Both the position numbers and the translations under genes were made by a program. Positions 11,757-20,047 of a DNA stretch of 64,000 nucleotides are shown one piece after another; position 1 is the first letter of the stretch, and every line of letters begins with the position of its first letter. The notes below the pieces were generated by a model that ran no database searches, was not told the origin of the DNA, and saw only the letters and a program-made list of their open reading frames with translations. The stretch comes from Brachionus manjavacas. Taxonomy: Eukaryota > Rotifera > Eurotatoria > Ploima > Brachionidae. The stretch is taken from assembly GCA_019054805.1 (NCBI GenBank), contig JAHQIY010000012.1, positions 1,116,001-1,180,000 on the forward strand, given 5' to 3'.

Positions 11757-12005
11757 ATGGAAAGTAAAGAAGAAATTTTAAATAAGATTATGGATTTGGG
11801 ACTTGTCCATACGGCATTCAATTGTAATAAAGCCAATTGTAAAAATATTGGTCAACAAATGAAGTTAAGTACTAGAAAAAGGAGTAAAGATGCAAAAAAC
11901 GTTTTGCTAGCCTGGCGTTGTTCAAATTGTGGCACGTTAAATCAGCAGTTGATGGTTAAGTTTTTTTTGTGTTTATTCACTCTTTGTGGAGGATATGGTT
12001 ATTAC
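11757..12005 (+). pseudogene. Zinc-ribbon N-terminus of a Merlin/ISXO2-like transposase
   Basis: An 84-residue open frame begins with ATG at 11757. It carries C-X4-C at residues 23-28, then MKLSTRKRSKDAKN, then WRC-X2-C at residues 53-58. This layout (zinc ribbon, basic stretch, WRC..CG) resembles the start of Merlin or IS1595-type transposases. The catalytic DDE part is missing; sequence after residue 66 is unrelated and runs into an RTE relic. The family call rests only on this short N-terminus. Confidence 0.4.
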
Positions 12006-12011
12006 TTTTGA

Positions 12012-12219
12012 TTTCCAGTTCAAGCCATCGCAGTCTTTTATTCTTAATACATTGACTTAATCGCTCTGAATTTGTTCTTGTGTATAAGTCAGCATTTGAC
12101 AATGTTTCAGGCCAGTGTATCCCGATGATCCTCCGGAGGTTTCCATTGTGAAATGTGTCCAGGCTTTTCTTGTCAGATTCACACACCCCCCAACATTCAC
12201 TTATCAGTGTTGCTTTTAC
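12012..12219 (-). pseudogene. RTE-type LINE RT C-terminus relic
   Basis: The minus strand encodes CNPLVKATLISECWGV, then KKSLDTFHNGNLRRIIGIHW, then SNADLYTRTN and KNKRLRWL. This is the standard C-terminal end of RTE/CR1-like reverse transcriptases (LxTFHNxxLRRIxGIHWP, then RRLRWLGH). The 5' side is cut by the mariner element that starts at 12220. Confidence 0.75.
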
Positions 12220-13215
12220 TAACGGGTTACAACTTAAAATCAAGACGAACTTTAAGTATCATTTGCAATGCTAATTTATTTCATTTTATTTAATTTTTAA
12301 TTTAATTTAATCTCTTTCCATATTCTCGTAGTAAATTTAATTTTAAATTCGATAAAAAAAAATATTCAATTTGAATTAAAAATGACCAAAATAAATTCAT
12401 CTAAATAATAAATAGGCCTTAAGATTTCGCGTGTACGCGTTTTTTAACGAAAATATATCACTTAGAAAGATATTCGCTGTGAGGCAATTTAATGGCAGAA
12501 AAAATTCCAAGGAGTACTGTTAACTGAATTTTAAAACGTGGTGAATATTTTTCACCAGAATGGAAACAAGAATCTGGTCAAACACCGAAAAAAATGACGA
12601 AAATACAACTCAACAAGCTAAAAAAGGCTTTTGATCCCTAAATCAGTAAGCCTCAAGCAGCCAAAAAGTTTGATATAAGCCTGCAAATGGTCTCAAATTT
12701 GTTGAACAAGCTTCAAATAACACCTAGAAAAAAGATGAAAATCCCTGACCGAACCGAAACGCAAAAAAAAGTAGATAGAGTTAAATGTAGAAATTTGTAT
12801 TTAAAAAATCCAAATTTTTCCTGGATTTTAGACGATGAATCCTAGTACTCTCAGTCAAGGTAAAATCAATCGAAATGATATATTTTACTCAAGTAACATT
12901 TCTGCAACACCAGCAAGTACAAAATATACCCCAGTTAAGAAATTTGAGCAGAAATTACTTGTTTGATTGGTCATTTCTGAGAGGGGTATTCCGACGCCAA
13001 TCATACGAAAAAGTGGACTTGCAGTCAACTTAACTGTCTATTTAGACTTTATAAAGCGTGTAGTCATTCCGTTTATTAAAAAACATGATTCAGACTGCAC
13101 AAATAAGTTCTGGCCCGACTTGGCGAGCTCTCATTATGCCAATACAGTGATCAACTACTTGATTGACCAAAATATCAAATTTGTGCAAAAATGCCAAAAC
13201 CCTGCAAATGTTAGC
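12220..13215 (+). pseudogene. Tc1/mariner-type transposase relic
   Basis: The left end begins directly after a TA with ACGGGTTACAACTTAAAATC. This end is shared, inverted, with the copy ending at 43516. Downstream are HTH-like sequence, SWILDDE, VISERGIPTPIIRKSGLAVN and a catalytic stretch ending FVQKCQNPANV (open at 12967-13272), with several stops. The expected third catalytic residue region (RPIEDFW in the other copy) is missing, because the sequence switches to RTE sequence at 13216. Confidence 0.75.
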
Positions 13216-13315
13216 AAGCCTATTCTTAATGTCTCTGTGTGTTCTCATCGTTGTGCTGATGGTGGTTCTTAAGTATGTGAATTCGTTTACACACTAATTA
13301 ATTAAACTCTAATTT
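13216..13315 (-). pseudogene. RTE-type RT fragment, other side of mariner insertion
   Basis: The minus strand reads EFTYLRTTISTTMRTHRDIK and then NRLA, the F-YLG-S-T-I box of RTE-like reverse transcriptases. It is nearly the same sequence as 18990-19080. Together with 12012-12219 it brackets the mariner relic, so the mariner probably landed in an RTE copy. Confidence 0.65.
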
Positions 13316-13571
13316 TCAGAGTTAAAAATTTTGTTTAATATTGACCCTTCAATAAAATGTGCTTTTTTATTCAAAAAAAAAATGAAATTAATCAATTTGA
13401 TTTTTATTATAGAAAAATAATAAAAACAAATCTATTTATCTAAACACAGTTGTTTCAATTAGATAAAATAAAATAAAATATATCATTAAAATTTATAAAG
13501 CAACTTTTTAATTTTTTGTTTAATTATTAATTTATTTACAGCAAAAAAATTAATTCTAAATTTGAATAAAA

Positions 13572-14639
13572 CTAAATTTTTAAAAAATTCTTAAATTTAT
13601 TTCCTAATTTAATACAATTCAATTCGATGTATTTGTTGAACAAAACACCGGCTAAATACGACTGAAACAAAACTAGCATTGTGAAGTCAAGCTGCATTTC
13701 GAACTCGGCATAATACTGAGTCGTTTGGATAAATATTGGATGCAGAATGTAAATACCAAAGCTGTGTTTTCCGCAGTTTTTTAACAAAGAGGAGCAAAAA
13801 AAATTTTTCAGATTATTTTCCTTATTAGACAAGGCTACTAGCAGAATTACACTAGACCATATTTTACCACTTGTATAAAATTCGCTTATTAAATGGTGAT
13901 TTTTGTACCTAACACCAATCAAACTAACAAGCAAACTCGAATAATTGATCAAAAATTGAACTTTATCTTTTCTCAAAATATCAACTATAGCCTTGTTATC
14001 CTCGACGATGTCCAATACCACGGCTGCTATTGTTCCGTATAAAAATACGGCATATCTTGTAAAAAGAACATGCCGCTTTTTTATGTCCAAATCAGAACTG
14101 TCCAGGCTAAAAAAATTAAATTTTTCATCCAAGGCTAGCCACAGGGCAGCAGTAATTACGAATAAAATTTTTTTGTCCCCGAGTTTGTGACAAATGAGGC
14201 AAATGATGGGAATGATGAAGTAGTATTTTATTTCGGGGGCTATTGTCCATAGGTGACTTGAGCCGTCAGTGTTTAATGAAACTAGACTGATCCATGAAGA
14301 GTAAAAGAGGTGCTCGTGATAGTTGATGTGGCCACCGATAATCCTTGGACCAAATTTAGCCAGTGTGGCGTAAATAAAAAATGGCACATATACGCGAAAA
14401 AATCTTCTAATGAAATAATTTAAAATTAAGTTTGGTTTGTTTTGTTTAAACTCTTTCAAAAGTCTGTAAGTGAGCAAAAAGGAGCTCAGGACAAAGAAAC
14501 CATACACTCCGACTGATTGGCTTATGGTGTTGAAAAAATTGACCAGCTCACTTTTTGCTGAATAGTGAATTGTATGAGCGCAAGCCACAATCAAAGCCAG
14601 TAGACCTCGATAGCCGTCTAAGTACTCGAAATAGTGCAT
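13572..14639 (-). CDS. Acyltransferase-3 family membrane protein (OafA-like)
   Basis: A single open frame of 355 residues belonging to the acyltransferase 3 family, multi-pass membrane proteins that transfer acyl groups from acyl-CoA to sugars or other exposed acceptors. The family signature is complete. R11 and H22 lie in the first helix (YLDGYRGLLALIVACAHTIH). GVYGFFVLSSFLL follows at 44-56, RRFFRVYVPFF at 78-88, and LWTIAPEIKYYFIIP at 130-144 with Glu136. About ten hydrophobic segments follow to the end. There is no N-terminal NRF domain, unlike typical animal nrf-6-like proteins, so the architecture is the bacterial/fungal short form. It is intronless and less AT-rich than its flanks. The ATG at 14639 precedes the family motif by only six residues, which supports this start. 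The acceptor cannot be inferred. Confidence 0.85.
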   Translation of the reverse strand: MHYFEYLDGYRGLLALIVACAHTIHYSAKSELVNFFNTISQSVGVYGFFVLSSFLLTYRLLKEFKQNKPNLILNYFIRRFFRVYVPFFIYATLAKFGPRIIGGHINYHEHLFYSSWISLVSLNTDGSSHLWTIAPEIKYYFIIPIICLICHKLGDKKILFVITAALWLALDEKFNFFSLDSSDLDIKKRHVLFTRYAVFLYGTIAAVVLDIVEDNKAIVDILRKDKVQFLINYSSLLVSLIGVRYKNHHLISEFYTSGKIWSSVILLVALSNKENNLKNFFCSSLLKNCGKHSFGIYILHPIFIQTTQYYAEFEMQLDFTMLVLFQSYLAGVLFNKYIELNCIKLGNKFKNFLKI

Positions 14640-16273
14640 TTTTTAATCTGAAAAATTTGACCAAATTTTGAGGATATTTAATGATAAAAATTGACCTTTG
14701 TAAAGATAAAACATTTTGACGAAAATTAACATTTTTTATCAGTAAAATAATTAGATCTAAGACTAGATTTAAAATTTTACAGATAATTTTTTATTTGAAT
14801 TGAATTGTATAGAAAAAAAAAGAGAATAAAAATGAAAATATCACAATGTCCTTTTCCAAAAAGACTAAAATTTGATCAAATTGGTCTTTATTCTGGAAAA
14901 ATTAATACTAATTTTGAATTTATGTGAAACAGACAATTCCACGCATTTTTTCTGAGTATTAAAGAGCAAAGAAGAGCTTGATCTCGCATAATTTTATCCT
15001 GATACACTCAACTCACACTCAAAACGCAATTTTTTTGCGTGATAAAATTTAAAGAAATTTTTTAAATTTTCTATCCTTTTATGTCAAAATTAAACTAAAT
15101 TTTAAACATCTGAAATATTTTTTGAGTTCGAATTTTAGTATAGGAAAAAGATGGCAAAAACAGTCAGTTGAGATTATTTTTAGTTTTTAAAAAAAATCGT
15201 ATTTTGTTCAAAAATTTTTCTAATTTATCAATATTATTTACAAAATAATCTCATGATGTTTTAGCTGATTTATAAATTAAAATTTGATGGAAATTTTTGT
15301 CATAATTAATAAAACATATTTTGAAACTTGGTAAAGTCTAGAGGAAAAGTTAACCTAATGGTCACAATATGTCAATGTCCTAATAGTCACGATATGTCAA
15401 CTAACCATTTCCCAATCAAAGTATCTATTTCTATTCACTTAATATCTTAGTTAAAAACCCCTCTAAAAAATTTTGGAATCACAGTTGATTTTATATCATT
15501 AAGAAGATGGGAAAAAAACATTTTACGGAAAACTAGAATCTTAGTCCTAATTGTGATTTAATTGATACTGAAAAAGGTAGCAAAATAACTAATCTTAACT
15601 CTTAATTTTATTTAAATTTCTTAATCAGTCTAATTTAGAATAAAATAACGATTTTAAACCAAGATTTTTTTAACTCAATTTTTCTTCTAGCAAATAAATT
15701 TTAAAGAATAATTTTTGACATATAAATGAAATTAAAAATAAATTTATCTTATTTTATTTTAAATTTAATTTTAATATCGAAATTTAAATCAAAACCTGAG
15801 TTTATCATGTTAAAAGTTTTTGCTTTTAAAGCCACTGGTGTTTGAGTTTAAATTCATCATTACAAGGAGAAAGGGCAAAAAATATATTTTTTTATTTAGG
15901 ATTAACTTGTTGTTTACTTTGCTATTATTTAATTTTAAAATTTTATACAATGTTATAGCATATGAGGCTTAGATATTAAGTAAAGACATTTATTTTAATA
16001 ATTAATTAATTGTTAACATGATTTCTTTGATTTTTTAAAATGCGCGTGCGGCAAGGCAAATTGTAGTTCATGATCAAATGAAGATTTTAAATCAAAAATT
16101 TTAGTTTTAGATTTCAAAGAAGCGTATTTTCTATCTATTTTTCATTAATATATTCCGTCATTTTACGTAAAATGACGTAAAAAATCGCAAAAGAAAAATC
16201 AAACTTTTAAGAAAATTGCAAAAATTTATGGAATTCTTTATATTTTTAAAATTTATCCTTGAATTTATAGTTA
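14640..16273. other. Intergenic AT-rich sequence
   Basis: Besides the LINE scrap at 15460-15640, a short direct repeat TCACRATATGTCAA occurs twice at about 15361 and 15386. No gene is recognised. Confidence 0.5.
15460..15640 (+). pseudogene. LINE1-family linker fragment
   Basis: The nucleotide sequence is recognisable as the segment around KKFWNQN..DF.KKMGKK and the following LIDT region, which lies between the endonuclease and RT in the other LINE copies. It is heavily degraded, with stops in every frame. Confidence 0.55.
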
Positions 16274-17390
16274 CAGTGGACTCGCGTTAATCAGAATGCT
16301 GATATATCGAATTTTTTCGATACGAACTGATTTTTTTCCCATCCCGAATCTTTTGCAATACTAAAAACATTAAAAAGGGGTTTATTAAATCGAACCAAAA
16401 TGAAAGGTTTTGATAATCGGAACTAATTTTTCTTAAATAATCTTATAAAAGCACATATTTATTTTATAAATTCTACATAATTTTGATCAAATGAAAACAT
16501 AAGCCTTTAATTACTTCAAATCAAAATTAACACAAACATAATATTTTTTCATTTAATAAATAAAAATGGCTTTACAAATAAAACAAAAAAGAAAAAAAGA
16601 TGAACTTTCGAATTCTAATAAAAGCGAGATTTGTCAATTTATCGCTAAAAATCCAAATATTTTATTGGTATAACGAGAAACGTTCTTCAAATATTAGTCT
16701 TAATGATGAGATTTTAATCGAAAAGGCTCAAGATTTTGGTGTTATGTTAGGTATTCAAAATCGGAATAGGAGTGTATTACTTGTTTAGAAGATTTGATGT
16801 TTAAGCTGAAGACTGGATGTTATAGCTATAACTGTACAGCGGAAGAGTTTTTGGATTTAGAGATAGATGAGCCGACTGATGAAACACTAAGTTATTTTGA
16901 TATACTTGATTTGGTACAAAAAAATAATCCAGAGAGAGAAAATGATTGTGATAATGATATAGAAAATGACCAATTTGCAAGTAAATCAAAAGAAGTTTAT
17001 ACAAATCAAGCCATATCATCATTTAAAATGAAAAGAAGTTATCTTGAAAATTGGTCAGGCTATGAAGAGTCTGATATCGATCTGTTAGATTAGCTTTAAA
17101 ATCGATTGAACAAAGCCAAATCAGATAAATTTACTCAAAAAAGTCTATTAGAGTATTTCAAAAAATAACTTTAAAATTTCGTTAAGTAAAATCCGTTTTG
17201 TTTTTGTTTTTCAAAAAATTGTTGATTATAGATTAGTATTTTATCTAATAAAAATATTTTATTTAAAAAACCCTTTTATCGTATTATTTAATATTTTACA
17301 ACAAATTCGGATTATTTTGTATATCGAATTATGCTAATCCGAACTGAAAAAAATTACCCCCAAAAAGTACGAATTAACGCGAGTCGACTG
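16274..17390 (+). mobile_element. Tigger/pogo-like DNA transposon, internally deleted
   Basis: The element starts CAGTGGACTCGCGTTAAT (16274) and ends with the complement of CAGTCGACTCGCGTTAAT (to 17390). A TA target duplication lies at 16272-16273 and 17391-17392. Subterminal TCGAAT/CGAACT words recur at both ends. At 1117 bp it is too short for a complete Tigger; the coding remnants inside keep only the DNA-binding and C-terminal parts. Confidence 0.85.
16566..17093 (+). pseudogene. Deleted CENP-B/Tigger-like transposase
   Basis: From ATG 16566 the frame reads KRKKDELSNSNKSEICQFI, a CENP-B N-terminal helix-turn-helix style start. After a frameshift, 16680-16750 reads SLNDEILIEKAQDFGVMLGI, the second HTH. 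The DDE catalytic core is absent. At 16794-17093 a C-terminal piece remains, with AEEFLDLEIDEPTDETLSYF and an acidic tail. The order matches a Tigger protein from which the middle has been removed. Confidence 0.65.
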
Positions 17391-17392
17391 TA

Positions 17393-17956
17393 TATGGTGA
17401 TATCTATATTATTTTCATTAATTTATTTATACATGGACAAATTTTAGCTTTACCCAAAAATGCGGAAAATCGGAATGGAATATTTTCAAATATGCTAAAA
17501 TGCAGAATTGAAAGTTAGATAGCTAAAACGCGGAAAATGATTAAAATCTTCAAAATTTTCTTTATATTTTCAACCAAATTTAATACAGACCTGTTTTTGA
17601 GTCACAGTTCTAGATTTGAGTCACAAAAATTTAAGTCCAAGTTACGACTTGATTTAATTTTTTTAAAGTTCGGTCAAAAAAACAGAAAATAAGAAAAAAT
17701 AAAAAAATATAAATTTAAAGTGGTAAAAAAATTTCAATCAATTTTTTTTTTGGCAAATTAAATTTAAAAAGGCAAATTTACGTAAAACACAGTTATCGTA
17801 GCACCACTGTAAACTTAAAACCAAATCTAATTTTACGATTTAGAACTTTTTAAATAAAAAATTTTACTAAATTAAAAATAGCTTTATTTTAATTATTATT
17901 TTGCTTTTTATAGTTTCTTTTACAAAAAATATTTAGAACAATATATGGATAAAACA
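17393..17956. other. Intergenic, possible worn MITE
   Basis: At 17590-17690 GAGTCACA and AAGTC/GACTT words cluster, as in the hAT-like MITEs elsewhere in the window, but no terminal repeats are clear. Otherwise nothing is seen. Confidence 0.35.
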
Positions 17957-18382
17957 TTAAACATTTGATTTGTAGAATTGATGATCATCTATTTTTCTTA
18001 CTTTAATACAATTTCGTGTCCATTGTGGATATCCTTCTTTGGCTGGATTATTATAGTGATCACAGGGACCTAAATCATTTTCATACGTAGGATTTCGATT
18101 GATAGAGGCATTGAAGACTAATCGAGCGATTCTAATAGCAATATCTCGAGCTTTTTCTTCATCCATTATAATTTTTTGTACACCAGTCCAGCATTCGAAT
18201 TGACCCGGCTCGAGACAAACTGATTTGATTGAATTTCCACCCCAATAAATTCTATTCAAATAAGCTCTGTATTTAATAACCCATGCAACCCATTCCTGGC
18301 CTTCTGGAGATTGGTCACGAGCCTCTGCATATATTGTAGCTGAAAATACACTTAACTCATCCGATTGTCTTGTAACTTTCAT
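17957..18382 (-). CDS. SleB-type cell-wall hydrolase domain protein
   Basis: A 141-residue single-domain protein of the cell wall hydrolase (SleB, Hydrolase_2) family, which in bacteria cleaves spore-cortex or cell-wall peptidoglycan. It shows the family order: ATIYAEARDQSPEGQEWVAWVI at residues 13-34, including the catalytic-type Glu of YAEAR; EPGQFECW at 58-65; and a C-terminal GPCDHYNNPAK segment with Cys, Asp and His. No signal peptide is visible, so it is either cytosolic or annotated from an internal start. It is intronless and complete from ATG to stop. The family is essentially bacterial and phage, so presence in an animal genome suggests horizontal acquisition, possibly as an antibacterial or food-digesting lysozyme-like enzyme. 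That role is inference. It lies head to head with the small ORF at 18612, 229 bp away. Confidence 0.75.
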   Translation of the reverse strand: MKVTRQSDELSVFSATIYAEARDQSPEGQEWVAWVIKYRAYLNRIYWGGNSIKSVCLEPGQFECWTGVQKIIMDEEKARDIAIRIARLVFNASINRNPTYENDLGPCDHYNNPAKEGYPQWTRNCIKVRKIDDHQFYKSNV

Positions 18383-18611
18383 TTTGATTTTTTAATATTT
18401 TGACTAAATACCATTTGTTCTCCGATATTTATTGTCAATTCCTTCAAAAAATATAATCATATTAGATAAGGATTTTTAAGAACTCGCAATCAATTATAAT
18501 TTTAAAAAATAAAAAAATAAAATTAAAGAAATTCGTAATTAATTGATAATTTTTGTGTTTATAATTTTTTTTATATTATCGAAAAAAAAATTTCTTAAAA
18601 ATTATCATACA
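18383..18611. promoter_or_regulatory. Divergent intergenic region
   Basis: These 229 bp separate two outward-facing starts. The sequence is about 80% AT with TATA-like words, and no specific element can be assigned. Confidence 0.3.
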
Positions 18612-18830
18612 ATGATGTTAGTGGGAAAAATTTCAAAAGTGGGCAAAATACCAGGCATGGGCAAAATGTATTACAAAATAACAATTACTAATGAAGAAAT
18701 TTCGGAATTCTATTTGAACAATTTAGAAAAAGTGAAAGTCTGTATTAGGCTGTGCCCCTTTTTATTCCTAAACTCAAAATTAAATTCTGTAAATCATAGC
18801 GCCCATCAAGCAAATCGATTAGATGATTGA
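18612..18830 (+). CDS. Small ORF resembling an AbrB-like fold
   Basis: From the tandem ATGs at 18612 and 18615 a 72-residue protein reads MLVGKISKVGKIPGMGKMYY, then KITITNEEISEFYLNNLEKV and KVCIRL. The pattern (K.-hydrophobic-GK-I..GM, then strand-turn TITNEEI, a short helix, then EKVKV) resembles swapped-hairpin SpoVT/AbrB domains such as antitoxins, but the match is only by eye. The C-terminal 25 residues overlap worn RTE sequence and may not belong. It could be chance coding. Confidence 0.3.
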   Translation: MMLVGKISKVGKIPGMGKMYYKITITNEEISEFYLNNLEKVKVCIRLCPFLFLNSKLNSVNHSAHQANRLDD

Positions 18831-18841
18831 GCTTCTATTAG

Positions 18842-19080
18842 CCATTCTTCCAGTCCAAGCCATCGGAGTCTTTTATTCTTAATACATTGACTTATTTTAA
18901 GTATTTTAAGTTTTGTTTCCTTACTGTTTCTGGTTGGCTTCCATGCTGGCTTGAGTCTAGCGAAGGCACTCTTTGCTTTCTATTCTTAATGTCTCTGCAA
19001 GTCTATTCTTAATGTCTCTGTGTGTTCCCATCGTTGTGCTGATGGTGCTTCCTAAGTATGTGAATTCGCTTACACACTAA
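18842..19080 (-). pseudogene. RTE-type RT C-terminal relic
   Basis: The minus strand reads SEFTYLGSTISTTMGTHRDI then KNRLA near 19060-18990. A region follows that corresponds to KLKPAWK-type sequence with a stop, then QCIKNKRLRWLGLEEW at 18890-18845, with the LDTFHN block deleted. It is the same family as 12012-12219 and 43550-43840. Confidence 0.7.
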
Positions 19081-19084
19081 TTAA

Positions 19085-20047
19085 ACAAAAATTTTCAGAG
19101 ATTTTAGATTCGCAAATAGTTATTATCCCTGAAAGTTCCATCACTATAGATCAACTAAATGATAAAATTACAGAAAAAATCATTTCTGCTTCTCATAAAA
19201 GCATTCTTTATCTTTCTCAGAAAATGGACAAAACCAGTCTTTCCTCGGACATTATTATCCTGATAAAAGAACGCAGGAAAGTAAGAAGAAACTTCCAAAA
19301 AACTCGCTGTCAAAATCTCAAGCAAAAATATTATCAACTTACATTCGAGTTAAAGGCCTCTTTAAAAAAATTCTGGAATCAAAATTGTTTTGATTTTATC
19401 AAGAAGATGGAAAAAAAACCACTAACAAGTAGACCTTTTTAGAAAAAAATAAATAAATTTAGAACAAAAAAAGGATCAAATTTAATCCCAAGTTTGATTT
19501 CAAATGACAAGGAATTCAAAACAAATGAAGAAAAGGGAAAATATTTGGAGAACTCTTATCTTCAATATTTTTTCCTAATTCTGATTTAATTGATACTAAG
19601 AAATGTTTCGAAATACTTAATTCTAACTCTGAATTTTTTAGAAATTATGATCAGTGTAATTTTAATGATCCAATTTGCTTAAATGAATTAATTATGGCAT
19701 TTAAAAGATTGAAAAATGAAGCGGCATCAGGACCTAACCAAATTCATAATCTAATACCTAGAAATTCATTAATAGAAATTATAGAACGTTTTAATTTATC
19801 TCTTCGAGAAGGTAGAGTCCCTAAAGCATGGAAAACTTCGAACATTACATGGATTCAAAAAAAGGCCTCTAATTTACAAGATCCTTTAAATTATAGACCA
19901 ATTAGTATAACGAGTTTTTAAGGAAAGTTACTGGAACGAATAATTTATTCAAGATTTTACAATTTTTTGGAACATAATTCACTACTTATCCAGGAGCAAT
20001 CTGGATTTAGGAAACACAGGCGAACATCGGATAATCTATTCTTTTTA
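19085..20047 (+). pseudogene. LINE1-family copy, 5' half of a split insertion
   Basis: Plus-strand sequence covers the endonuclease-RT linker (SHKSILYLSQK, ERRKVRRNFQKTRCQNLKQK, KKFWNQN, TSRPF) and the RT start (LKNEAASGPNQIHNL, VPKAWKTSNI, NYRPISITS, LLIQEQSGFRKHRRT), with scattered stops. It ends at DNLFFL exactly where the TIR element at 20048 begins. The next residues of the same LINE (LI then IVDSFNKKK) resume at 29180. Confidence 0.8.

Noticed and set aside
13993-14190. 65-residue plus-strand frame
   Set aside because: Antisense shadow of the acyltransferase gene.
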